Shown: positions 17,301 to 26,410 of the stretch, piece after piece
Layout: every line of letters starts with the position of its first letter
Position numbering within the stretch: the stretch's first letter is position 1
NCBI GenBank assembly: GCA_965277895.1
Contig: CBDIDR010000001.1
Location: 1,488,001 to 1,552,000, forward strand
Origin: GCA-2862585 sp965277895
GTDB taxonomy: Bacteria > Bacteroidota > Bacteroidia > Flavobacteriales > UBA7312
Direction of reading: 5' to 3'
DNA: 64,000 nucleotides
Translations under genes and position numbers: made by a program
The notes under the pieces: generated by a model
What the model saw: the letters and a program-made list of their open reading frames with translations, nothing else
Databases searched by the model: none
What the model was told of the DNA's origin: nothing

Positions 17301-18199
17301 AACTAATAGACTTTTTTAGACTTATAAGATTTAAGAATTTATTAATCATTGCTCTTAGCCAGTACCTAGTTAGGTATGCCCTCATAATTCCAATGACGGA
17401 CTCAAGGAGCTTGAGCGATTTACAGTTTTTTTATTTAGTACTTTCTACTTTATTTATTGCAGCTGCAGGCTATATTATAAATGACTATTTCGACACTCAA
17501 GTAGATAGACTTAATGAAAGAAAAGTAATAATCGATAATACTATTAAAAGACGAGAAGCAATTTTGCTACATTTCGTATTAAGTGGAATTGGTGTTTTTC
17601 TAGGCTTCTATTTAGGATGGAGAGTTGGTATAACTAATTTAGGTTTTATCAATTTATTTAGCTCAACAGCTTTATGGTTTTATTCCACTAATATGAAAAA
17701 AGCCTACCTAAGCGGTAATATCATAATTAGTTTACTAGCGGCTTTAACATTATTTATCGTTCCAATGTATGACATAATACCAAATCCTGCGGTTAATGGA
17801 GAAAGTGCTTTTTATCTCATATGTTTTTATTCAATATTTGCTTTTGTAACAACCTTCATTAGAGAGATTGTAAAAGATTTCGAAGACCAATTTGGAGACA
17901 GTAAAATGGGTTATAACACTTTTGCGATAGTATCTGCTAAAACAGCAAAAATTACAGTCCAGATTATTAGTGTATTATTAATTACGATTATTGGGTGGAT
18001 AAGTTATTTACAAATAACATACGATGAACTGTATGCCGCAATTTATGTATTGTTAAGTATTGAATTACCTCTAGTATATTTCTTTATAAAACTTAGAACT
18101 GCAAGCGATAAGAAAACATATCATCAGCTAAGTCAACTTATAAAATTAATAATGCTGACTGGTACATTGTCAATTCTGGTGTTCACACTTCTATTTTAG
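17294..18199 (+). CDS. UbiA superfamily prenyltransferase (geranylgeranylglycerol-phosphate type)
   Basis: 301-residue integral membrane protein with about eight helices. The Asp-rich prenyl diphosphate motif is NDYFDTQVDRLNERK (about residues 63-77) and the second is REIVKDFEDQFGDSKMGYNTFAI (near 190). It is most like the Bacteroidota UbiA group annotated as geranylgeranylglycerol-phosphate geranylgeranyltransferase, rather than MenA or the haem O synthase; that is from recalled family features, not a search. It would transfer a polyprenyl group to a lipid or aromatic acceptor in the inner membrane. It overlaps kdsC by 7 bases and lies 3 bases before maf. Confidence 0.82.
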   Translation: MVKLIDFFRLIRFKNLLIIALSQYLVRYALIIPMTDSRSLSDLQFFYLVLSTLFIAAAGYIINDYFDTQVDRLNERKVIIDNTIKRREAILLHFVLSGIGVFLGFYLGWRVGITNLGFINLFSSTALWFYSTNMKKAYLSGNIIISLLAALTLFIVPMYDIIPNPAVNGESAFYLICFYSIFAFVTTFIREIVKDFEDQFGDSKMGYNTFAIVSAKTAKITVQIISVLLITIIGWISYLQITYDELYAAIYVLLSIELPLVYFFIKLRTASDKKTYHQLSQLIKLIMLTGTLSILVFTLLF

Positions 18200-18202
18200 A
18201 AT

Positions 18203-18775
18203 ATGCTAAAAAATCTTCATTCTAAATCTGTCTTTTTAGCCTCAAAATCACCAAGACGAAAAGAATTACTCGAATCTCTTGGTATTTCATTTGAAATCAA
18301 ACTTAAAGATACAAATGAGGATTTCCCGCCATCAATAGATATTTACGAGGTTGCAGAATTTCTGGCAACAAAAAAAGCGAATGCTTTTGAACCCAAACAC
18401 AATGAAATTTTCATCACTGCAGACACAGTGGTAATTTGTGAAGGCAAAATACTTAATAAACCTAAAAACAAAGATGAGGCTGAAAAAATGCTAAGGCTCT
18501 TGTCTGACAATAAACATGAAGTAATAACTGGTGTTTGCATCAATTCATCTGAAAATAAAATATCCTTTTCAGAGAAAACTGAAGTTTATTTTAAGTCACT
18601 AACAACAGAGGAAATAGATTTTTACATTCTTAACTACCAACCTTTTGATAAAGCCGGAGGATATGGAATTCAAGAATGGATTGGAAAAATTGGTATTAAA
18701 GAAATAAAGGGCGACTATTATAATGTTGTCGGCTTTCCTCTTGCTAGACTTTATAGTTATCTGATAAAACTTTAG
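18203..18775 (+). CDS. maf: Maf family nucleotide pyrophosphatase
   Basis: 190 residues with the Maf/HAM1-like motifs: LASKSPRRKELLESLGI near residue 13, TADTVVICEGKILNKP near 72, VITGVCI near 112, and the Maf signature FDKAGGYGIQEW near 148. These enzymes hydrolyse non-canonical or modified nucleoside triphosphates (dTTP, UTP, m5UTP and similar) and have been linked to septum control. Last gene of the DUF2520, kdsC, ubiA, maf run. The next gene (wza-like) has its own -7 box overlapping the maf stop codon. Confidence 0.92.
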   Translation: MLKNLHSKSVFLASKSPRRKELLESLGISFEIKLKDTNEDFPPSIDIYEVAEFLATKKANAFEPKHNEIFITADTVVICEGKILNKPKNKDEAEKMLRLLSDNKHEVITGVCINSSENKISFSEKTEVYFKSLTTEEIDFYILNYQPFDKAGGYGIQEWIGKIGIKEIKGDYYNVVGFPLARLYSYLIKL

Positions 18776-18783
18776 TAACTTTG
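18776..18783 (+). promoter_or_regulatory. -7 promoter element for the polysaccharide export operon
   Basis: TAACTTTG, an exact consensus match, starting at the base after the maf stop codon (TAG, 18773-18775), with 26 bases between its last base and the wza-like ATG at 18810. Confidence 0.6.
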
Positions 18784-18809
18784 CAATACACCAAAAACAA
18801 GAGCGACTT

Positions 18810-19559
18810 ATGAAATCTCTTTATTTTGCATTAGCAACTATTTTTTTAGCGTCATGCTCATCCATGAGCAATATTGTTTTGTTTGAAAAACAAGTTGAGA
18901 ACGATCAAATTTCAGTTTCTGAATATCAAAAACATAAGCTACAATCAGGAGATATTCTTCATGTAAAAATTATTGGTGTTCAAAAAGAATCCTTTGATAT
19001 ATTCAACCTAGAAACTAACGCAAATAATTCTCAAACAACTTCTGCAAATCTATTTCTTAACGGATTTACCATTGACAGTCAAGGCTATATTGAAATCCCA
19101 ACACTTGGAAAGATTTTAATCAATGGACTAACTATCGAAGAAGCAAAAGATAAAATTCAACTGAAAGCTGATAATTATCTAGTTAATTCAACTGTAATTG
19201 TTAAACACATTAATTTTGAAATCACAATACTGGGAGAGGTTAACACTGCAGGCACCTACACCGTATACAAAGACAACATTACAATATTGGAAGCTCTAGG
19301 TTTATCTGGCGACTTAACGGATTATGCTAATCGCAAAAAAATTAAACTTATTAGGGACAATAAAATAATTTATATTGATCTTACTAAAACCGAAACCTTA
19401 TACTCTGAAAATTTTGTATTAAAAGCCAACGATGTTTTATATGTAGAACCTCTAAAAAATGTTAAACTTAGAAGTTCAAATGCTCAAATTTATATTTCGG
19501 CAATTTCTAGTATAGCACTCATTGCTAATATTGTATTTGGAATCTTAAATTCTAACTAA
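18810..19559 (+). CDS. Polysaccharide export lipoprotein, Wza/BexD family
   Basis: 249-residue outer-membrane lipoprotein. The signal ends LASCSS (lipid Cys at about residue 16). It contains the poly_export (PES) domain (LQSGDILHVKI near 45; DSQGYIEIPTLGKILINGLTIEEAK near 89) and an SLBB-like domain (VNTAGTYTVYKDNITILEALGLSGDLTDYANRK near 147). A hydrophobic helix at the C-terminus (about 225-247) matches the outer-membrane helix of Wza-type channels or an inner-membrane anchor. It forms the export channel with the Wzc kinase encoded 7 bases downstream. Confidence 0.92.
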   Translation: MKSLYFALATIFLASCSSMSNIVLFEKQVENDQISVSEYQKHKLQSGDILHVKIIGVQKESFDIFNLETNANNSQTTSANLFLNGFTIDSQGYIEIPTLGKILINGLTIEEAKDKIQLKADNYLVNSTVIVKHINFEITILGEVNTAGTYTVYKDNITILEALGLSGDLTDYANRKKIKLIRDNKIIYIDLTKTETLYSENFVLKANDVLYVEPLKNVKLRSSNAQIYISAISSIALIANIVFGILNSN

Positions 19560-19566
19560 ATTTATT

Positions 19567-21990
19567 ATGAATAATTTAGACTCATCCTCTCAAAGCGAAA
19601 AAATTGAACTTAAGGTTCTATTTGATAGGTTAATGGTATTTTGGAGACATATAGCTTTATCAATTGTCATTTTTCTGATGATTGGTTTTTTATACAATAG
19701 ATATTCTACTAAAATTTATAAGTCATCAACAACTATTTTAATAAAAGAAGACAGCAATTCTAGTCTAGGCTCAGAAGATTTATTTGGGGGTATTGATTTA
19801 TTTGGAGGGCAAAAAAACATCAAAAATGAAATAGGTATTCTAAATTCATTTTCACTAACTAAAAAGACATTACAAGATTTAAATTTTAGAATAAGTTATT
19901 TTCACTCTGGCAATTTAGTTTCAAAAGATATTTATGACAAATCTCCATTTAATGTTAAACTAGTAAACAGTACTCCTTTATTAATTGCCCAGAAGTTTTA
20001 CGTCAAGATTATTTCTGAAAATGAATTTCAGATAGAAGTAGATTGTGAAGACGCAAAACTATTTGATTTAAACTCAGAAAGCTATTTGTCAAATGACGAG
20101 TATGATTTTGAATACAAAGAAACTCATAAGTTTGGAGAGCTTGTATCAACTGATTTCTTTGAATTTAGAATAGAAAAAAATGACTTAAGTTTATTTATAG
20201 ATGATGAGTGGGACACCTATTATTTTGTAGTCAATAACTACAATGACCTCACACAAGCATTTATGAAAAAGATAAATGTCATTGAAACTGACAAAGAATC
20301 CTCAATATTAAGAATTACACACGAAGGATCAAATCCCAAAAAAATCAATGACTTTTTAGATAGATTTAATTATAATTATCTTCAAATTGGTCTAAATGAA
20401 AAAAACTTAATTGCATCAAATACTATTTTCTTCATCAATGACCAACTCACTTCAATATCTGATTCATTGAACAAAGTTGAAAACGATTTAGAAAGCTTCA
20501 AGCAGTCAAATCCAAAGATTCAATTATCTCAAGAAGAATATGGCACTTTTTATCAAATAGAAAAATTAGAAGAAGAAAAAGCCATCCTTGAATTAAATAA
20601 CCAATATTACCTATCTGTTAAAGATTATCTGACCGAAAATAATAATATTGATAATATAGTTGCCCCTTCATCTATGGGTATCAATGACCCGCTTTTAAAT
20701 CAATTAATTAGCGAACTTACTAGCTTATATTCACAACTAGAAGCAGCAAGCATTAACTCTAGAAATGAACACCCAATTGTGCAATCTATTCAAAATCAAA
20801 TACAAAGCACAAAAAATATTCTAAATGAAAATATTGAAAATATTATCTCTAATTCAGAAATCTCATTAACTGATATTGAAAAAAGAATTGCTCAAATAGA
20901 AATTGAAATAAATAAGCTCCCAAGTAAGGAAAGAGTTTTATTAAATATTCAACGAAAATTTAATTTGAATGAAATCATCTACAATTATCTTCTAGAAAAA
21001 AGAGCAGAAGCATCTATTACAAAAGCCAGTAATGTTTCTGACCATAAAATTATAGATAGCCCAAGACTCATATCAAATGAACCCGTAGAACCTAACGTAT
21101 TAGTTGTTTACCTTTTCACATTATTCTTAGGAGTATTTATTCCAATAATTAGTATTACCCTTTACTACTTATTAAATGATAAAATAATTGATAAAAAAGA
21201 TGTAGACCAGATTACTAATGTTCCTGTTATAGGTAAAGTAATGACCAATGAAAGCGGTAATAATCTAGTTAATATCAATAGTCCTAAGTCGGCTATCGCA
21301 GAATCATTCAGGGCTATTAGGACAAATATTCAGTATTTAGCTTCAGAAAAAACTGAAAAAGTAATTTGTCTAACATCAAGTGTAAGTGGTGAAGGAAAAA
21401 CATTTATCTCAATGAACCTTTCATCAATCATCAGCTTAACAGGAGAAAAAACTATCCTTATTGGAGCTGACATGAGAAAACCTAAGATTTTTGACGATTT
21501 CAATTTAGAAAACACCGTTGGATTAAGCTCATATTTAAGTAATCAAAAAACTAAAGAGGAAATTATTAATAAAACTCAATTTGAGAATTTAGACATTATT
21601 CTGTCAGGGCCAATACCTCCTAATCCTTCAGAACTTTTGAATACCGAAAAGATGGGAAGTTTTATAAACGAACTTAAAAAAGAGTATAAATATATAATTA
21701 TTGACACTCCTCCTATTGGCTTAGTTACAGATGGTCTTATCTTAATGGAACATTCTGACATTAACATTTATGTGGTAAGACAGAACTATACTACCAAAGA
21801 AATGGTGAAGAATTTTGATGAAATGGTAAAAAACAATAATATACCAAAAATAAACCTCATCATCAACGGCATTTCTACCGACAAATCATCATATGGATAT
21901 GGTTATGGTTATGGAGACACTTATGGATACGGTTATTATGACGATTCAAAGAGTAATTCACCAACAAAAAAATGGTGGAAAAAAAGTTAA
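19567..21990 (+). CDS. Wzc-like polysaccharide co-polymerase / BY-kinase
   Basis: 807 residues. The N-terminal Wzz domain has a membrane helix at about 29-47, a long periplasmic coiled-coil region (about 270-480) and a second helix at about 515-537. The cytoplasmic part is a bacterial tyrosine kinase: Walker A SSVSGEGKTFISMN near 606, Walker A' LIGADMRKP near 636, Walker B YIIIDTPPIG near 715. The C-terminal tail has a Tyr cluster, YGYGYGYGDTYGYGYYDD (about 777-794), the autophosphorylation site of this family. It controls chain length and export of capsule or exopolysaccharide with the Wza-like protein. Confidence 0.93.
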   Translation: MNNLDSSSQSEKIELKVLFDRLMVFWRHIALSIVIFLMIGFLYNRYSTKIYKSSTTILIKEDSNSSLGSEDLFGGIDLFGGQKNIKNEIGILNSFSLTKKTLQDLNFRISYFHSGNLVSKDIYDKSPFNVKLVNSTPLLIAQKFYVKIISENEFQIEVDCEDAKLFDLNSESYLSNDEYDFEYKETHKFGELVSTDFFEFRIEKNDLSLFIDDEWDTYYFVVNNYNDLTQAFMKKINVIETDKESSILRITHEGSNPKKINDFLDRFNYNYLQIGLNEKNLIASNTIFFINDQLTSISDSLNKVENDLESFKQSNPKIQLSQEEYGTFYQIEKLEEEKAILELNNQYYLSVKDYLTENNNIDNIVAPSSMGINDPLLNQLISELTSLYSQLEAASINSRNEHPIVQSIQNQIQSTKNILNENIENIISNSEISLTDIEKRIAQIEIEINKLPSKERVLLNIQRKFNLNEIIYNYLLEKRAEASITKASNVSDHKIIDSPRLISNEPVEPNVLVVYLFTLFLGVFIPIISITLYYLLNDKIIDKKDVDQITNVPVIGKVMTNESGNNLVNINSPKSAIAESFRAIRTNIQYLASEKTEKVICLTSSVSGEGKTFISMNLSSIISLTGEKTILIGADMRKPKIFDDFNLENTVGLSSYLSNQKTKEEIINKTQFENLDIILSGPIPPNPSELLNTEKMGSFINELKKEYKYIIIDTPPIGLVTDGLILMEHSDINIYVVRQNYTTKEMVKNFDEMVKNNNIPKINLIINGISTDKSSYGYGYGYGDTYGYGYYDDSKSNSPTKKWWKKS

Positions 21991-21999
21991 CTTAGCGAC

Positions 22000-23205
22000 A
22001 TGAAGAAACACAAACCAGCCGATAGCATACAAGACATACAATATTTTGGAGAATATGGCGGAGTAAATCCATCCATTGCTGACTCTTCAACCTTCACATA
22101 CATGGCCGGTAAAACTATGGAAATGGTATTCGGCGGAGAACGTGAAGGGTGCTATCTCTACTCAAGACATATGAATCCTAGTACGGGGTATTTGGCAGAA
22201 GCTATAGCTCAGATGGAAAATACTGAAGCTGCTCATGTTTCTGCTTCTGGAATGGGTTCTATCAGCTCTACCATTTTACAAATATGTAAATCAGGTGATC
22301 ACATTATTAGTAGTAGAACAATTTATGGGGGAACATACGCTTTCATGAAAAATTTCCTTCCAAAACTTCAGATTGAAACATCTTTTGTAGACACTACAAA
22401 TCTTGAAGCTGTACAAGCTGCAATTACCAAAAACACAAAAATAATTTACTGTGAAACGGTGAGTAACCCCTTACTAGAAGTTTCTGACATTAAAAAATTA
22501 GCGGAAATTGCTAAACAAAACAATCTTAAACTTGTAGTTGATAACACCTTTACCCCTCTAGTATTTTCTCCTAAAGAATTAGGTGCCGATATCGTCATTC
22601 ATTCTCTAACAAAATTCATAAATGGTGCTAGTGATACTTTGGGTGGAATTATATGTTCTGATAAAGAGTTTATTGGGCAATTGATTGATGTAAATGATGG
22701 AGCCGCAATGCTACTTGGTCCTACAATGGATGCCATTAGAGCCAACGGTATTTTGAAAAATCTGAGAACGCTACCAGTGAGAATAAAGCAGCATAGTTAC
22801 AATGCCAATTACCTAGCTCATAAATTTCAAGAGTTAGGCTTAAAAGTTCATTACCCAGGTCTAAAAAATCATCCACAACATGAACTAATGAAAGAAAGCA
22901 TGAACAAAGAGTTTGGCTTTGGTGGTATGTTAGTTTTGGACGTGGACACTATGGAAAACGCCTATAATGTAATGGAAGAAATGCAAAATGAGAATATTGG
23001 GTATTTAGCTGTTAGCCTTGGTTTTTATAAGACTCTGTTCTCTGCTCCTGGCGCAAGTACATCATCAGAAATTCCAGAAGATGAACAAGATGAAATGGGA
23101 ATTTCTCAAGGAATGATTCGTATGTCTATTGGTCTTGATAATGACATCGAAAGAACTTTGGAAAAGATGGTAAACTGCTTCAAAAAGACTAAAATCCTTT
23201 CTTAA
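22000..23205 (+). CDS. Cys/Met metabolism PLP-dependent lyase (methionine gamma-lyase-like)
   Basis: 401-residue fold-type I PLP enzyme of the trans-sulfuration family. Seen: YSRHMNPSTGYLAEAIAQME (PLP phosphate and substrate binding from the neighbouring subunit), HVSASGMGSISS, CETVSNPLLEV, VVDNTFTPLVF and the Schiff-base Lys in HSLTKFINGASDTLGG. The loop IYGGTYAF has Gly where well-studied methionine gamma-lyases have Cys (YGCT), so cystathionine gamma-synthase, gamma-lyase or O-acetylhomoserine sulfhydrylase activity is also possible. It starts 9 bases after the wzc-like gene although a polysaccharide role is not obvious. Confidence 0.85.
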   Translation: MKKHKPADSIQDIQYFGEYGGVNPSIADSSTFTYMAGKTMEMVFGGEREGCYLYSRHMNPSTGYLAEAIAQMENTEAAHVSASGMGSISSTILQICKSGDHIISSRTIYGGTYAFMKNFLPKLQIETSFVDTTNLEAVQAAITKNTKIIYCETVSNPLLEVSDIKKLAEIAKQNNLKLVVDNTFTPLVFSPKELGADIVIHSLTKFINGASDTLGGIICSDKEFIGQLIDVNDGAAMLLGPTMDAIRANGILKNLRTLPVRIKQHSYNANYLAHKFQELGLKVHYPGLKNHPQHELMKESMNKEFGFGGMLVLDVDTMENAYNVMEEMQNENIGYLAVSLGFYKTLFSAPGASTSSEIPEDEQDEMGISQGMIRMSIGLDNDIERTLEKMVNCFKKTKILS

Positions 23206-23242
23206 GAGCTTTAATTAGAGTTGTTTCCTTCGTAAGGATTAG

Positions 23243-23250
23243 TATATTTA
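23243..23250 (+). promoter_or_regulatory. Probable promoter of the NhaC antiporter gene
   Basis: TATATTTA (one mismatch to TAnnTTTG) preceded 19 bases earlier by TTG at 23221-23223, the expected -33/-7 spacing, 18 bases before the ATG at 23269. Confidence 0.4.
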
Positions 23251-23268
23251 CACAAATTAACTCCTATC

Positions 23269-24693
23269 ATGAAACAGCAATCGTTTGTTAGTGCATTAAT
23301 CCCTATTATTTTTCTTATTGGACTACTGTCGTTAAACGTCTTTTTGTATGGCGATAATGCTTTAGGTGGTGCTAACCAATTAGCACTATTGCTAGCAGCT
23401 TCATTAGCAGCAATTATAGGAGTTAGAAACGGTTTCAATTGGAAAGAAATTCTAAATGGAGTTAGTAAAAGTATTTCATCCACTACACCTGCAATTTTAA
23501 TTTTACTATTGATTGGCTCACTCGCTGGAACGTGGTTAATCAGCGGTATTGTCCCAACAATGATTTACTATGGTTTACAAATCATTAGTCCAAAAATATT
23601 TTTAGTTGCTGCATGTATAATTTGTGCTATTGTATCCCTTGCCTCGGGAAGTTCATGGTCAACAATAGCGACCGTAGGAATTGCACTTTTAGGAATAGGT
23701 AATGCCTTGGAAATTTCTGAAGGCTTAGTAGCTGGAGCCATAATATCTGGCGCTTATTTTGGAGATAAAATGTCTCCCCTATCAGACACCACTAATCTAG
23801 CACCTGCAATGGCTGGCACAGACTTATTCACTCATATTCGATACATGATGTACACCACTGTCCCTACCTTTATCATTACACTAATCATCTTTTTAGTGGT
23901 AGGGCTTTCATTTGAGAATGACCAAAATATCGACAGTGTAAACAATTTACTTTCAGCAATAGAAAATAGGTTTGTAATAAGCCCATGGCTTTTCCTTGTT
24001 CCAATAGGAGTACTTATTATAATTATCAAGAAAATACCTGCTCTACCATCACTATTGGCTGGCACATTACTGGGAGGAATTTTTGCCATTATTTTTCAAC
24101 CACAATTAATCGTTGAGCTTTCAGGAATTGAGGGTAATTTCATTCAGTCAAGTTATGTAACAGTTATCAACGCAATGGGTGGAGAAACAACAATAGAAAC
24201 ATCAAATACTGTAATAAATGACTTACTTTCAACTGGTGGTATGTACGGAATGCTGAATACCATTTGGCTAATCATCTGTGCGATGTGCTTTGGTGGAGTA
24301 ATGGAATCCACTGGAAAACTTCAAAAAATCAGTAGCTCAATCATACAATACGCCGAAAATACAGGCTCCGTGATAGCTACGACTGCTTGTACTTGTATAT
24401 TTTTTAATCTTACTGCAAGTGACCAATATTTAAGTATCGTTGTCCCAGGCAGAATGTATGCTGACACCTTTAAAGAAAAAGGCTTAGCACCAGAAAACCT
24501 AAGTCGAACTTTAGAAGACAGTGGTACAGTAACTTCTGTACTTATTCCGTGGAACACTTGTGGTGCTACACAATCAGCAATTTTAGGCGTAGCTACTTTA
24601 AGTTATTTACCCTATTGTTTCTTTAATATTATAAGTCCACTAATGACAATAACCTATGGCTATTTGGGACTAAAAATTAAACGTTTAAAATGA
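23269..24693 (+). CDS. Na+/H+ antiporter, NhaC family
   Basis: 474-residue inner-membrane antiporter with about 11-12 hydrophobic helices. NhaC signatures: ASGSSWSTIATVGIALLGIG near residue 124, SGAYFGDKMSPLSDTTNLAP near 162, MCFGGVMESTGKL near 344, and a C-terminal LEDSGTVTSVLIPWNTCGA near 412. The ion-binding acidic and polar residues (GDKMSPLSDT) are intact. It should exchange external protons for internal Na+, fitting a saline habitat. Its stop overlaps the next glycosyltransferase start by four bases, so the antiporter and sugar genes share a transcript. Confidence 0.9.
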   Translation: MKQQSFVSALIPIIFLIGLLSLNVFLYGDNALGGANQLALLLAASLAAIIGVRNGFNWKEILNGVSKSISSTTPAILILLLIGSLAGTWLISGIVPTMIYYGLQIISPKIFLVAACIICAIVSLASGSSWSTIATVGIALLGIGNALEISEGLVAGAIISGAYFGDKMSPLSDTTNLAPAMAGTDLFTHIRYMMYTTVPTFIITLIIFLVVGLSFENDQNIDSVNNLLSAIENRFVISPWLFLVPIGVLIIIIKKIPALPSLLAGTLLGGIFAIIFQPQLIVELSGIEGNFIQSSYVTVINAMGGETTIETSNTVINDLLSTGGMYGMLNTIWLIICAMCFGGVMESTGKLQKISSSIIQYAENTGSVIATTACTCIFFNLTASDQYLSIVVPGRMYADTFKEKGLAPENLSRTLEDSGTVTSVLIPWNTCGATQSAILGVATLSYLPYCFFNIISPLMTITYGYLGLKIKRLK

Positions 24694-25820
24694 AGTTAGC
24701 TCTTATTGGAACAACATATCCATTTAGAGGTGGAATTGCGGCTTTCAACGAGCGATTAGCAAAAGAGTTAATTCACAATGGACATGAGGTTTCTATTTAT
24801 ACTTTCACCGTTCAATACCCTAACTTTCTATTCCCTGGTAAAACTCAATACTCAACGGATGAACCGCCTAAAGATTTAAATATTCAAAGATGTGTTAACT
24901 CAATCAATCCTATTAATTGGGTTAGAGTTGGAAATAAAATTAAAAATGAAAATTTTGATAGTGTAATAATCCCTTTTTGGCTACCACTTATGGGTCCATC
25001 ACTAGGAACGTTAGCGCGTATTATAAAGAAAAATAAGCACACTAAAATTTTAAGCATAGCACATAACATCATTCCACATGAAGCACGATATGGTGATAAG
25101 TGGCTGACAAAATATTTTACAAATCACGTCGATGGCTTTTTGGCAATGACACAAAATGTAATGAATGATTTAGAGTCCTTCAACACCATTAGTCCTAAGG
25201 TATTATCACCACACCCCATCTATGATAACTTTGGAGAAAGTGTCGAAAGAGATGAAGCCTTAAAGTATTTAAATCTTGATAATTCATATGGCTATATGCT
25301 TTTCTTTGGTCTAATTAGAGACTATAAGGGATTAGATCTTTTACTAGAAGCCTTTTCTAAAATTAAAAACAAAAAGATTAAGGTAATTATTGCTGGAGAG
25401 TATTATACAGATAAAACACCCTACAAGGAACTTATTCAAAATCTTAATCTAGAAGATAAAATAATAGAGGTTGATAAATTTATTCCAGATTCAGAAGTAA
25501 ACTATTACTTTAGTGCTTGTGATGTAGTGGTTCAGCCCTATAAGTCGGCAACTCAAAGTGGAGTTACTCAAATTGCATACCATTTCAATAAACCTATGAT
25601 TGTTACAGATGTTGGCGGTCTTAAAGAAATGTGTCCAGATGGAAAGGTAGGATATGTAGTTCCACCTCAATCAGATAAAATAAAAGATGCTATTTTGAAG
25701 TTTTATGAGTCAACTGACAAAAACAAGATGATAGAAAACATCAAAGACGAAAAGAAAAAATACAGTTGGTCAAATTTCACAAACGTCCTTTTTTCTTTAA
25801 TTGATAAAGTCAATAATTAA
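24690..25820 (+). CDS. Glycosyltransferase family 4
   Basis: 376 residues with a GT-B fold of the GT4 family. The N-terminal nucleotide-independent domain starts IGTTYPFRGGIAAFNERLAKEL; the C-terminal domain has the GT1/GT4 signature LMLFFGLIRDYKGLDLLLEAF-like region near 205 and the donor-binding VVQPYKSATQSGVTQIAYHFNKP region near 290, with TDVGGLKEM following. It transfers a sugar from a nucleotide donor; donor and acceptor are unknown. It sits between NhaC (4-base overlap) and gmhA (2-base gap), so a role in assembling the heptose-containing glycan is a reasonable inference. Confidence 0.88.
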   Translation: MKLALIGTTYPFRGGIAAFNERLAKELIHNGHEVSIYTFTVQYPNFLFPGKTQYSTDEPPKDLNIQRCVNSINPINWVRVGNKIKNENFDSVIIPFWLPLMGPSLGTLARIIKKNKHTKILSIAHNIIPHEARYGDKWLTKYFTNHVDGFLAMTQNVMNDLESFNTISPKVLSPHPIYDNFGESVERDEALKYLNLDNSYGYMLFFGLIRDYKGLDLLLEAFSKIKNKKIKVIIAGEYYTDKTPYKELIQNLNLEDKIIEVDKFIPDSEVNYYFSACDVVVQPYKSATQSGVTQIAYHFNKPMIVTDVGGLKEMCPDGKVGYVVPPQSDKIKDAILKFYESTDKNKMIENIKDEKKKYSWSNFTNVLFSLIDKVNN

Positions 25821-25822
25821 TT

Positions 25823-26404
25823 ATGAAAGATAGAGAAGTAATAACCAATAATATTTCCAATTCTATTAGTGTAAAAAATAATATTCTTGGTGATGAATCT
25901 ATGATTAATCAAATAATAGATATCGCGAATTTGATTCAAAATTCGTTTGAGAACAAATGCAAACTTTTACTATGTGGAAATGGTGGAAGTGCTGCCGATG
26001 CACAACACTTAGCCGCCGAATTTTCAGGGAGATATTATATTGATAGAGATCCTCTTCATGCCGAAGCGTTACACACCGACACCTCATTTATGACAGCTGT
26101 AGCTAATGACTATTCATTCAATAATGTATACTCAAGACTTGTCAAAGGTATTGGAAACAAAGGTGATGTACTTATTGGTCTTTCTACTTCGGGAAACTCT
26201 CAGAACATTGTAAATGCACTTAAACAGGCTAAGGAGTTAGGTTTAACAACCATTGGGTTTACTGGCGAAACTGAAGGGAAAATAAATCAGTATTGTGATG
26301 TTCTTATTAAAGTACCATCATCTGACACTCCAAGAATACAGGAAGCACACTTAATGATTGGTCATGCTATCTGTGAATTAGTAGAAAAAAAGCTGTTCTC
26401 ATAA
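25823..26404 (+). CDS. gmhA: Sedoheptulose-7-phosphate isomerase (GmhA-like SIS protein)
   Basis: 193-residue SIS-domain protein of normal GmhA length. GmhA-type signatures: LLCGNGGSAADAQHLAAEFSG (about 50-70), LIGLSTSGNSQNIVNALKQAK, and the metal and substrate residues in RIQEAHLMIGHAICELVE. GmhA converts sedoheptulose 7-phosphate to D-glycero-D-manno-heptose 7-phosphate, the first step of heptose precursor synthesis. A HAD phosphatase of the GmhB family follows 6 bases downstream, supporting the assignment; the HldE kinase is not in the window. Confidence 0.92.
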   Translation: MKDREVITNNISNSISVKNNILGDESMINQIIDIANLIQNSFENKCKLLLCGNGGSAADAQHLAAEFSGRYYIDRDPLHAEALHTDTSFMTAVANDYSFNNVYSRLVKGIGNKGDVLIGLSTSGNSQNIVNALKQAKELGLTTIGFTGETEGKINQYCDVLIKVPSSDTPRIQEAHLMIGHAICELVEKKLFS

Positions 26405-26410
26405 ACCTTC

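Noticed and set aside
21893..21944. Tandem repeat in DNA near 21.9 kb
   Set aside because: It encodes the Tyr-Gly tail of the Wzc-like kinase, an expected autophosphorylation region, not a separate repeat element.
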